A stretch of DNA of 5,831 nt from Thermoplasmatota archaeon (GCA_028289805.1 JANQNI010000178.1:1-5831); one strand, 5' to 3'; shown: positions 1 to 5,170, counted from the first letter of the stretch. Notes: generated from the sequence alone by a model not told the origin. Program-made: numbers and translations.

Positions 1-366
1 CTCGAAGCCGCATACGACGACGCCCAGGGCGTCACTGCCGCCTTCAACCTCAACATCCTCGCCCACCTCCACCGCGAACTCGACGGCGACGCCGACGTCA
101 CCGCCTTCCGCCACGAGGCCGTCTGGAACGCCGAGCGCAGCCGCATCGAGATGCACCTCGTCAGCCGCAAGGACCAGACCCTCCGTTTCCCCAAGGCCGA
201 CCTGGAGGTCCCCGTGCGCGAGGGCGAGACCATCCACACCGAGAACTCCTACAAGTTCACCCTCGACGGCGCCCGCCGCCTCGCCGAGGACGCCGGCTTC
301 GTGCTGGAGCGCACCTGGACCGACGAGCGGGACTGGTTCGGCCTCCACCTCCTGCGCCGAGCGTAG
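1..366 (+). CDS. egtD: L-histidine Nα-methyltransferase EgtD, C-terminal part (5' end outside window)
   Basis: This is the last 121 residues of an open frame that enters from the left edge. EgtD uses S-adenosylmethionine to trimethylate histidine to hercynine, the first step of ergothioneine synthesis in the cytoplasm. The visible part has the family block AYDDAQGVTAAFNLNIL (residues 4-20 of the fragment), whose Asn-rich stretch belongs to the histidine pocket. Near the C-terminus it has IHTENSYKF, matching the IRTE-S-KF substrate-binding motif in which the Glu and Ser contact histidine. The family is about 320 residues long, so roughly 200 are missing, including the SAM-binding core. The stop is TAG, and egtC starts 3 nt later, so the two are probably co-transcribed. 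Third codon positions are strongly G/C, as in egtC. The family call is secure; activity rests on the part not seen. Confidence 0.9.
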   Translation, partial: LEAAYDDAQGVTAAFNLNILAHLHRELDGDADVTAFRHEAVWNAERSRIEMHLVSRKDQTLRFPKADLEVPVREGETIHTENSYKFTLDGARRLAEDAGFVLERTWTDERDWFGLHLLRRA

Positions 367-369
367 ACC

Positions 370-1167
370 ATGTGCCGCCACGCCGCCTACCTCGGACCCC
401 CCATCCACGCCACCGGGCTCCTGCGCGACCTGGAGCACAGCCTCCACCACCAGAGCTACCGCGCCCGCGAACTCCTGACCGGCAGCGTCTGCGCCGACGG
501 CTACGGCGTCGGCTGGTACGACGACGGCGCCCGCGACGGCGCCGCCCGCTACACGTACCCCGGCCCCGTCTGGAGCGACCCCAACCTCGACCAGGCCCTC
601 CCCTACGTCCAGAGCGGCCTCCTCGTCGCCGCCGTGCGCAACGCCACCGTCGCCGGCAGCAACACCCACGCCAACTGCGCCCCCTTCGCCGACGGCAACC
701 ACCTGCTGAGCCTCAACGGCTTCCTCGACGACTTCCCCGCCGCCTGGCGCGCGCCCATGCGGGACTGGCTGCCCGACGAGCGCCGCGAGCGCGTGCATGG
801 TGACACGGACGGCGAACACCTCTTCCAGGCCCTCCTGGCCCGCCTGGACGAACTGGGCGGCGACCCCGCCGACCTCGCCACCGCCACCCAGGGCCTCGTG
901 CGCGACGTGCTGCGCCACGCCGAATCCGAGGGCGTCGACGCGCACCTCAACCTCCTCGTCAGCGACGGGAAGCAGGTCGTGGCGACGCGCGCCGGCAGCA
1001 AGCCCACCCAGAACAGCCTCTACCTGCTGCAAGACGGCGACGAGTTCCCCGGCGCCACCGTGCTGGCCAGCGAACCCCTCTACGACGACCCGCTGTGGGT
1101 GCCGGTGGAACCCGACACGGTGCTGACGGTGCAGGAGGGGGCGCCGCCGGTGCGGTTGCGGGCGTAG
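370..1167 (+). CDS. egtC: EgtC-type class II glutamine amidotransferase (γ-glutamyl-hercynylcysteine S-oxide hydrolase)
   Basis: A complete 265-residue protein beginning MCRH. Cys2 becomes the N-terminal nucleophile after Met removal, as in all class II (Ntn) glutamine amidotransferases. Other family marks are DGYGVGWYDD (43-52), R90 followed by a His-x-Asn-x-x-Pro-Phe segment (H100, N102, P105, F106), LNGFLDDF (115-122, oxyanion Asn-Gly), GDTDGEHLF (144-152) and ASEPLYDD (243-250). EgtC removes the γ-glutamyl group from γ-glutamyl-hercynylcysteine sulfoxide in the mycobacterial-type ergothioneine route. Its presence implies that γ-Glu-Cys rather than free Cys is the sulfur donor. The egtD neighbour 3 nt upstream supports this role over other class II hydrolases. 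No Shine-Dalgarno sequence precedes the ATG, so translation may be coupled to egtD. EgtB and EgtE would be expected outside the window. Confidence 0.88.
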   Translation: MCRHAAYLGPPIHATGLLRDLEHSLHHQSYRARELLTGSVCADGYGVGWYDDGARDGAARYTYPGPVWSDPNLDQALPYVQSGLLVAAVRNATVAGSNTHANCAPFADGNHLLSLNGFLDDFPAAWRAPMRDWLPDERRERVHGDTDGEHLFQALLARLDELGGDPADLATATQGLVRDVLRHAESEGVDAHLNLLVSDGKQVVATRAGSKPTQNSLYLLQDGDEFPGATVLASEPLYDDPLWVPVEPDTVLTVQEGAPPVRLRA

Positions 1168-1244
1168 GCGCGCGGTCCGACCACGCAGGACGGTTCCACG
1201 GTGGCGGCGTCAGGCTTTCAAGGGCGCCGTCGGCTCGTGGCCCC

Positions 1245-1472
1245 ATGCGCCTGTTGTTGACGCTCTTCGCCTTGGTCTCGCTCGCCACCCTCGTACCCGG
1301 CGCCACCGCCGATCCCCTCGTCGGCTTCTGCGAGGAGGTCAACGCGCCCTTCGAAGTGTCGTGCACGTACGAAACGAGCTACCCGTGCTCCCGGCCCCTG
1401 CACAACTTCCCGGACCACGAGTGCTTCTGCCCCCTGCCAGCCTCCATCCCGCTGGTCTGCGACATCATCTAG
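1245..1472 (+). CDS. Small secreted cysteine-rich protein, unknown function
   Basis: A 75-residue protein I do not recognise. Residues 1-23 form a clear signal peptide: Met-Arg, a hydrophobic core (LLLTLFALVSLATLV), then Gly-Ala-Thr-Ala with likely cleavage before Asp23. The mature chain of about 53 residues has six cysteines (29, 40, 48, 60, 62, 72), enough for three disulfides outside the membrane. The frame is open further upstream, but this ATG is chosen because the signal peptide begins there and the upstream part overlaps egtC. It lies 77 nt after egtC on the same strand, with no recognisable ribosome-binding site or promoter between. Its stop lies 22 nt from the orphan hisE stop on the other strand, a tight convergent arrangement that was probably the original gene border with hisIE. 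Real gene likely; function unknown. Confidence 0.65.
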   Translation: MRLLLTLFALVSLATLVPGATADPLVGFCEEVNAPFEVSCTYETSYPCSRPLHNFPDHECFCPLPASIPLVCDII

Positions 1473-1492
1473 GATTGTGTACAGGACGAACA

Positions 1493-1609
1493 GCCTACCC
1501 GTGCCTGCGCTGCAACTCCTCCAACACCGCGGCCAGGTCCGACCCCGCCCCCCGCAACGCCACCACCAGGTGGTACAGCAGGTCGGCGGCCTCGTGCTCC
1601 AGGGTGTCC
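1493..1609. repeat. Left copy of 117-bp direct repeat (hisE 3' end)
   Basis: Positions 1493-1609 align without gaps to 4548-4664 (offset 3,055). The first 74 bp (1493-1566) are identical. The remaining 43 bp hold six mismatches, at 1567, 1570, 1573, 1576, 1588 and 1603. Identity starts 2 nt beyond the hisE stop codon and is lost abruptly after 1609. The repeat therefore covers the gene's end and almost nothing outside the coding sequence, as expected of a gene 3' end used as an insertion target. Confidence 0.93.
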
Positions 1610-1620
1610 ACCAGGTGGTT
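1495..1620 (-). pseudogene. hisE: Orphan 3' fragment of hisE (last 37 codons plus stop)
   Basis: Read on the minus strand, this encodes NHLV followed by 37 residues identical to residues 170-206 of the intact HisIE further right, ending in the same TAG. It keeps the Glu-x-x-Asp pair (E175, D178 in HisIE numbering) of the phosphoribosyl-ATP pyrophosphatase helix bundle. It lacks the Glu-Glu-x-x-x-Glu half, so it cannot be an enzyme alone. There is no start codon: upstream in the same frame sits directly the TGA stop of the wHTH gene. All six nucleotide differences from the intact copy are silent, so this sequence was under protein-level selection until recently. It is best read as a hisE end displaced by, or carried in with, the insert. 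Confidence 0.85.
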
Positions 1621-2103
1621 TCACAACCCACGCATGTGGGGGCAAGCAACTTGCTGTGCATGGATGTTCTTCGCGGCAGCGCGCCCGTCCTGGGTCAATT
1701 CGTATCGAACGTGATACGAGCCATCCGAGTCCAGGAGACCCGCTTGCACGAGGTACGCAAGTTGGCCCTGGACGCGGCGTGCGGTAGCGCCAGTGGCACG
1801 TGACAAGGCGGCGGGACCACGGGCCCCAGCATGGGCAATGGCAAGCAGGATGTCCCGGGCCAGGGGCGCCATGACGGCCGAGTTGCGTTGTAGATCCGAG
1901 GCAAATTCACGTGGCACCACGTGAACGGTGCGACCCCTACGAAACAAATCGACTTGACCTTCGTTCTGCAGGACGCGGAGGTGATAGCTGATGGTGCCCC
2001 ACGCCAAGCCCGCATCTCTGCTGAGAATGGACTTGGACGCGCCAGGAGCCCTGTGAATGATGCGCAGAATGCGTTCTCGTGTTGCATCTCCCTTTTCACC
2101 CAT
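1621..2103 (-). CDS. Archaeal-type transcriptional regulator with two winged-helix domains
   Basis: A 160-residue cytoplasmic DNA-binding protein. The first winged helix spans about residues 6-65: helix 1 RERILRIIHRAP, helix 2 SKSILSRDAG, recognition helix WGTISYHLRVLQNEG, then a basic β-wing (DLFRRGRTVHVV). A second wHTH follows at about 79-143 (PLARDILLAIAHAG, AALSRATG, RRVQGQLAYLVQAGLL, then a wing ending in YELTQDG). This tandem ArsR/MarR-like layout is typical of uncharacterised archaeal regulators. No ligand or metal site is evident. The frame is open back to 2160, with in-frame ATGs at 2160, 2142 and 2112. The ATG at 2103 is preferred because the domain begins there and the upstream residues look like non-coding sequence (Cys-Gly-rich), with a palindrome at 2138-2149. 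The TGA is followed in frame by the hisE fragment. It may autoregulate and control the other insert genes; targets unknown. Confidence 0.8.
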   Translation of the reverse strand: MGEKGDATRERILRIIHRAPGASKSILSRDAGLAWGTISYHLRVLQNEGQVDLFRRGRTVHVVPREFASDLQRNSAVMAPLARDILLAIAHAGARGPAALSRATGATARRVQGQLAYLVQAGLLDSDGSYHVRYELTQDGRAAAKNIHAQQVACPHMRGL

Positions 2104-2137
2104 GTGTACCATCCAATATGTCCCGCACCCACAGGGC

Positions 2138-2149
2138 ACCATTAATGGT
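2138..2149. promoter_or_regulatory. Perfect 12-bp palindrome upstream of wHTH regulator
   Basis: ACCATTAATGGT reads the same on both strands and sits 34 bp before the preferred start at 2103. Its ATTAAT core is about 40 bp upstream, where an archaeal TATA-like element with a short leader could lie. A dimeric regulator bound here would block TBP. An autoregulatory operator is inferred from symmetry and position only. Confidence 0.4.
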
Positions 2150-2160
2150 TTTCGCTGCAT

Positions 2161-2553
2161 CGGTTCGATTTCAATTTCTCTCGCGGAGCGCTCGATTCTT
2201 GACCATAATTTTCTTTTATTTCCTTTTTAAGATTTTCCTTTTTGGCTAAATCATTGTTATTTGCTGATTGGTTGTTATTGGTGGGTGGCATTGGATTTCT
2301 CGATGCTGCCGCATCATGCGCATTCAAGGCATTGCCCAGTGCATCACCAACGCCACGGAAGCAACCGCAGCCAGATGGCACGACCCCCTCTGCAAATCGA
2401 CTCCACCGCGTACTTGGGGGCCGTACGTGTCAATGTGGGGGAAGGGGGCATTCAGCGTGGTTGCACGCACCAGAGGTCCAACTCGACGGAAGGGATTGCA
2501 CACAAGCCTGCCCCCGCCGGACGGAGCACTCGATTGTGCCGCGCCCAAACAGG
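2161..2553. other. 393-bp intergenic region with a strongly AT-rich stretch; no convincing gene
   Basis: No supported gene lies between the wHTH upstream region and the lipoprotein stop. Positions 2201-2280 contain 21 G/C of 80 (26%), with A-rich runs on the minus strand and a TATA-like CTTAAAAA at 2224-2231. That could drive the regulator with a leader of about 100 nt. GAGCGCTC at 2186-2193 is an 8-bp palindrome. The rest (2281-2553) returns to higher GC and shows only short overlapping frames with atypical composition. A 79-residue minus-strand frame (2142-2381) was considered and not accepted. Confidence 0.5.
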
Positions 2554-3519
2554 CTATGCCCGTTCGCTCCAGGTGTGGTACTCCATCTGGAACAGGAGCC
2601 CCATCCAGGAGTCTGCCGTCCCCGACTGGCCATAGCGGCCCGGCGGGGCATGGTTGATTTCAACCATGGTTTGACCGCCATCAAACTCATGCATGCAAAG
2701 GACACGCCCACGGGCGGTCGAGGTGCCGCTGGCAGGGCCGCAACGGAACTCCCCCGAGGGCGAAGACAAGGTGGCAACCCCCGCCAACGGTTCCGTGGCG
2801 AGGAACATCGTGGATCCGTTTGGTAGCTGCCCTTCCCACTCGGCAAGGGGCGTTGCCCCAATGCGCGCCGCATTCTCCACGTGCACGCTGGTCCAGGTGC
2901 TATCCATCGACATGTCCGAGAGCAGGTGTGCCGTGGTGCTCCAACCGGTTTCCAGCGCTTCCATGCCGCTGGGACAAGAGACCTCGAACTCCATTGTGCC
3001 GGCGGGATTCGGCGTCTGGTCCGGAGGAAAGCTGACGGCGACGTAATAGGTGATCTCCTCGCGGGGCTGCAGGGTGATGGTTGAGGTTGAGGTGCCCGAG
3101 ACATGCTTGGGAAACTCACTACCTGTGCTTTGCACGCCCGTACCAGCGACCTCTGCGTTGGCCGTCCCTTCCCGAATGACATCATGCGCATAATACGTGA
3201 TCCCATCCCCAAAGGCGATGTCTGCACCGATGGTCCAAGGCTTCGCGATGGTGCCTTCGACGCGGTAGGATGACTCACACCGCTGCTCGTCGGAGGATGC
3301 GAAGCGGACGTAGCGGACGAACGAGTTCTCGACCTCCGTTGCACGCATGGTCAGAACCGTACCATTCCACTGGCCCGCCTCCAAGGGCACAGCGGGGAGC
3401 GGCGGAAGCGGCGGTTCTTCGACGACGTTCGTGGAATCGTCCGGGCCAGGATTCGTGCAGCCGGAAAGCACGAGTGCGAGAAGCAAGGTTGTGGCTGTGT
3501 AGGATACGGAAGCTCGCAT
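2554..3519 (-). CDS. Secreted lipoprotein, unknown function
   Basis: A 321-residue exported protein I do not recognise. Residues 1-21 form a lipoprotein signal: Arg2, hydrophobic TTLLLALVLSG, and lipobox L18-S19-G20-C21, predicting lipid attachment at Cys21 and anchoring on the outer face of the membrane. A flexible Asp/Glu/Pro linker follows (24-47). The rest is rich in Thr, Ser, Gly and alternating β-type segments (for example EEITYYVAVSF at 154-164 and TMEFEVSC at 175-182), suggesting β-sandwich folding. Four further cysteines (81, 182, 260, 275) could form two disulfides. The frame is open to 3585, but the ATG at 3519 is chosen because the signal peptide begins there. No catalytic motif is seen. 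It is codirectional with the regulator, with a 393-bp gap between, so it is probably a separate transcript. A surface binding or sensor role is speculation. Confidence 0.75.
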   Translation of the reverse strand: MRASVSYTATTLLLALVLSGCTNPGPDDSTNVVEEPPLPPLPAVPLEAGQWNGTVLTMRATEVENSFVRYVRFASSDEQRCESSYRVEGTIAKPWTIGADIAFGDGITYYAHDVIREGTANAEVAGTGVQSTGSEFPKHVSGTSTSTITLQPREEITYYVAVSFPPDQTPNPAGTMEFEVSCPSGMEALETGWSTTAHLLSDMSMDSTWTSVHVENAARIGATPLAEWEGQLPNGSTMFLATEPLAGVATLSSPSGEFRCGPASGTSTARGRVLCMHEFDGGQTMVEINHAPPGRYGQSGTADSWMGLLFQMEYHTWSERA

Positions 3520-3604
3520 GAGGGACCGCCATGGCCCCCGGGGACCGCCCCACCGGATGCGTGGAGCCAGGCCCTTCGGGTGCACGTTGATTGAGGGTAT
3601 TGCC

Positions 3605-3620
3605 AGACCACCCGTGGTCT
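3605..3620. promoter_or_regulatory. Inverted repeat upstream of lipoprotein gene
   Basis: AGACCAC and GTGGTCT are perfect 7-bp arms separated by CC, centred about 93 bp upstream of the lipoprotein start. It may be an operator or short hairpin. It lacks a flanking T-run and lies far downstream of the preceding gene's stop, so a regulatory role is preferred. No clear TATA box was found nearby. The role is inferred. Confidence 0.3.
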
Positions 3621-3671
3621 TGAATCTTGTGTGGCATCGAAAGAGGAAGGAGGTGGAAGGAGGGAGTGCAA

Positions 3672-3694
3672 ACCAAGCAAACCGAGTGCTTGGT
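3672..3694 (-). terminator. Candidate hairpin terminator of the secreted Cys-rich protein gene
   Basis: ACCAAGCA and TGCTTGGT are perfect 8-bp arms around a 7-nt loop. On the minus strand the hairpin begins 23 nt after the stop at 3718-3720 and is followed by a short T-containing stretch (TTGC). Its position fits a terminator or 3'-end-stabilising hairpin. Since archaea mainly terminate at plain T-runs, an operator for the downstream lipoprotein is the alternative. Confidence 0.4.
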
Positions 3695-3717
3695 GATTCA
3701 GGTGGCTTCCGCTGCGA

Positions 3718-4251
3718 CTACGCGGAGTCTTCGCTGACCCAGTAGTAGCAGGTGGCCGTGGCACGGGAGCCATAGTCCCACCAGGCGGCCCAAACCTCAG
3801 CCTCGCAGTTCATGGGAGGGCCGCTGTTGCCCCACTCCTCATCGTAGCAACTCTCGCGACCTCCGTTGCGGCTTTCGGAGTCGCAGGAAGCGGACAGCGT
3901 GCCACAGGTCGTGGTGACTTCTGCCTCGGCGGCGCCAACCGTCTCGGTCTCTGCGCCGACGCCCCAGCAGGTGCGGCCAGACTCGACAACATCGCCGAGG
4001 ATGTGGGTGGAGGCGCAGGTGACGGAGAAAGCGACGGCCTGGCCAGGGACGAAGACCCCCGTGCTCTCGGGGACGTCGCACACGAGGTCGTCTGCAATGG
4101 TGAGGCTCCAGGTACCCGTCGCGGCGTCTGCACTCAGCGTGACGATGCCCATCTCCCCAACGGCGCTGTCGTGCACAGTTCCAGCAGACCCAAGGGGTAG
4201 GAAGGTCATGAGAGCCAGAGCGATCAGGATTTGCGGTTTTTGGGAACTCAT
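3718..4251 (-). CDS. Secreted protein with eight cysteines, unknown function
   Basis: A 177-residue protein of unrecognised family. The N-terminus is a signal peptide: Lys5, hydrophobic ILIALALMTFLPL (8-20), then Gly-Ser-Ala-Gly, with likely cleavage around residue 24. There is no lipobox, so the mature protein of about 153 residues is probably released or loosely surface-bound. Eight cysteines (58, 79, 95, 116, 123, 135, 149, 168) allow four disulfides. The chain is acidic and rich in Thr, Ser and Trp, with a Trp/Tyr cluster near the end (WAAWWDY, CYYW). The frame is open far upstream through hisIE in another phase, but only the ATG at 4251 begins a signal peptide. It is the insert gene nearest hisIE; the hairpin beyond the hisIE stop and the palindrome at 4260-4273 suggest its own promoter. 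Function unknown. Confidence 0.7.
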   Translation of the reverse strand: MSSQKPQILIALALMTFLPLGSAGTVHDSAVGEMGIVTLSADAATGTWSLTIADDLVCDVPESTGVFVPGQAVAFSVTCASTHILGDVVESGRTCWGVGAETETVGAAEAEVTTTCGTLSASCDSESRNGGRESCYDEEWGNSGPPMNCEAEVWAAWWDYGSRATATCYYWVSEDSA

Positions 4252-4259
4252 TGTATCAC

Positions 4260-4273
4260 TGGCAACGTTGCCA
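4260..4273. promoter_or_regulatory. Perfect 14-bp palindrome just upstream of secreted-protein gene
   Basis: TGGCAACGTTGCCA is fully symmetric and ends 8 bp before the ATG at 4251. A TATA-like CTTAAG lies at 4297-4302; at usual archaeal spacing (about 25 bp) transcription would start next to the palindrome, so a bound regulator would obstruct initiation. It differs in sequence from the palindrome before the wHTH gene, so one regulator for both is not obvious. Symmetry is observed; operator role is inferred. Confidence 0.45.
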
Positions 4274-4482
4274 AGCCGAAGGAAAAGGACACAGACCTTA
4301 AGCTGATGCGCCAATTTGGTTGCAATCTCCCCAAACCAGCCAGAGTTGCCATGACTGCGCGGGAGGCGATGGGTTCGTGGGTCGTGTTCGTGGGGTCGTG
4401 GCCGGTGCAGTGCAACAACGGTGGCCAGATCTGTCGGTGCCGCCCAGCCCTGTCTGCGGTCTCGTGCTTCAAGGTGCCCGTC
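4274..4482. other. Part of the 298-bp gap between secreted-protein gene and hisIE; nothing clear
   Basis: Apart from the CTTAAG at 4297-4302 (possible TATA element), I see no gene, RNA or repeat here. Frames crossing it on both strands are low-complexity or shadows of hisIE. Confidence 0.4.
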
Positions 4483-4505
4483 CCCAGGGGGCTCCGCCCC
4501 CAGGG
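4483..4505 (-). terminator. GC-rich hairpin downstream of hisIE
   Basis: GGGGGC and GCCCCC arms around a TCC loop (4487-4501) extend past an A-A mismatch by a further CCC/GGG pair (4483-4485 with 4503-4505). It lies 44-67 nt beyond the hisIE stop in the direction of transcription. This is a strong potential hairpin without a T-run, plausibly a 3'-end or insulating structure between hisIE and the insert gene. Confidence 0.4.
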
Positions 4506-4547
4506 ATTGCCCCCGAGGGCGGCACGCACTGCGCGCGGCCCCTCGAC

Positions 4548-4664
4548 GCCTACCCGTGCCTGCGCTGCAACTCCTCCAACACCGCGGCCAGGTCCGACCC
4601 CGCCCCCCGCAACGCCACCACAAGATGATAGAGCAGGTCGGCAGCCTCGTGCTCCAGAGTGTCC
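4548..4664. repeat. Right copy of 117-bp direct repeat, inside intact hisIE
   Basis: This partner of the left copy forms codons 170-206 and the stop of the functional hisIE gene. At the six variable sites this copy reads ACT, GCT, CTC, TAT, CAT and CTT (residues 171, 176, 180, 181, 182, 183), where the left copy reads ACC, GCC, CTG, TAC, CAC and CTG. Five of the six are T-ending here, whereas the codons just upstream in hisIE are almost all G/C-ending. The 3' end of the intact gene may therefore be the newcomer. Confidence 0.93.
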
Positions 4665-5170
4665 TCGTTGTCCTCCCCGCGCAGCACGGCGGCGACCTCG
4701 GCGGCCTCCTCCACCACCTTGGCGGCGGCGAGGCCGGGGTCAGCCAGGAGGGTGTCCGTGTACCCACCCGCTGGCTTGGCAAGACGCCGGGCGGCGAGCC
4801 GGTCCAGGTCGCCCAGGAAGCCGGCGACGGGCAGGGCCTTGTCGCTGTTCCAGCAGGATCCGGTGTCCTCGTGGCAGGCGGGGCCGCGTTGGCGCACGAC
4901 GGCGAGCACGGCGTCGCGGTCGCAGTCGGCGTAGAGGCCGACGACGTGCTGGACGTGGCCACTGGTGAGGCCCTTGGTCCACAGTTCGCCGCGGCTGCGG
5001 CTCCAGTACGTCATGCGCCCCGTCTCCAGGCTCTGCTGGAGGGCGGCGCGGTCGGCCCACGCCTGCATCAGCACGGCCCCGGTGGCCTCGTCCTGGGCGA
5101 CGACGGGCACGAGGCCGTTGGCGTCGTAGCGCAGGTCGCCCAGGGTGTCCTGGATGAGGGGGAACTTCAC
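4550..5170 (-). CDS. hisIE: Bifunctional phosphoribosyl-AMP cyclohydrolase / phosphoribosyl-ATP pyrophosphatase HisIE
   Basis: A 206-residue cytoplasmic fusion enzyme performing steps 3 (HisI, N-terminal, about 1-118) and 2 (HisE, about 119-206) of histidine synthesis. HisI marks: YWSRSRGELWTKGLTSGH (55-72), the metal-binding D82-x-D84-x-D86, and zinc cysteines C83, C99 and C106 with the family's 16- and 7-residue spacing. HisE marks: KVVEEAAEV (151-159; E154, E155, E158) and E175-x-x-D178, the MazG-like metal-binding pairs. The start is GTG at 5170: it overlaps the hisF stop as GTGA and has a GGAGG 7 nt upstream. Length is normal for the fusion. Codons 171-183 are oddly T-ending, and residues 170-206 are duplicated at 1495-1608, suggesting the gene's end was replaced when the adjacent insert arrived. 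All key residues are present, so it should be active. Confidence 0.93.
   Translation of the reverse strand: MKFPLIQDTLGDLRYDANGLVPVVAQDEATGAVLMQAWADRAALQQSLETGRMTYWSRSRGELWTKGLTSGHVQHVVGLYADCDRDAVLAVVRQRGPACHEDTGSCWNSDKALPVAGFLGDLDRLAARRLAKPAGGYTDTLLADPGLAAAKVVEEAAEVAAVLRGEDNEDTLEHEAADLLYHLVVALRGAGSDLAAVLEELQRRHG

Larger units (their letters stand above)
1493..4547. mobile_element. Putative 3,055-bp integrated segment at the hisE 3' end
   Basis: The block is one repeat copy plus everything up to the other. It holds three same-strand genes (wHTH regulator, lipoprotein, secreted Cys-rich protein), each with its own upstream inverted repeat, and about 690 bp of non-coding DNA in two gaps. Composition is lower than in the flanks: sample 60-bp lines count 57% GC in the regulator and 62% in the lipoprotein, against 77% in egtC. 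No integrase, transposase, replication gene or terminal inverted repeat is seen. It could be a degenerate integrative element, a non-autonomous element mobilised in trans, or a circular DNA integrated by one homologous crossover. The direct repeats are observed; mobility is inferred. Confidence 0.55.

Noticed and set aside
1218..1661. 147-residue minus-strand frame over the hisE fragment
   Set aside because: It reads the fragment in the wrong phase and continues antisense to the secreted-protein gene; the same Trp/Cys-rich string appears in the shadow frame over intact hisE.
2104..2160. Longer N-terminus of the wHTH regulator
   Set aside because: The extra 19 residues (Cys/Gly-rich) do not fit the wHTH fold and cover the palindrome at 2138-2149; homologues would decide.
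2142..2381. 79-residue minus-strand frame just upstream of the wHTH gene
   Set aside because: Composition changes from Gly/Ala-rich to Asn/Lys-rich along the AT-rich tract, with no domain, signal or ribosome-binding site; it reads as open intergenic DNA.
2649..2668. Inverted repeat with 9-bp arms (CATGGTTGA / TCAACCATG)
   Set aside because: It lies well inside the lipoprotein coding region, in codons for Met-Val-Glu-Ile-Asn-His, so chance or coding constraint explains it.
2242..2826. Plus-strand frame of 194 residues
   Set aside because: It spans the intergenic gap and the lipoprotein antisense strand; no family features, and Arg/Pro-rich content as expected of antisense GC-rich DNA.
2430..3344. 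304-residue minus-strand frame
   Set aside because: It overlaps the lipoprotein in another phase, with Ser/Pro/Arg-rich low-complexity content typical of a shadow frame.
4252..4962. Long upstream extension of the secreted-protein frame, giving 414 residues
   Set aside because: It runs through hisIE out of phase and lacks any domain; the signal peptide begins at the ATG at 4251.
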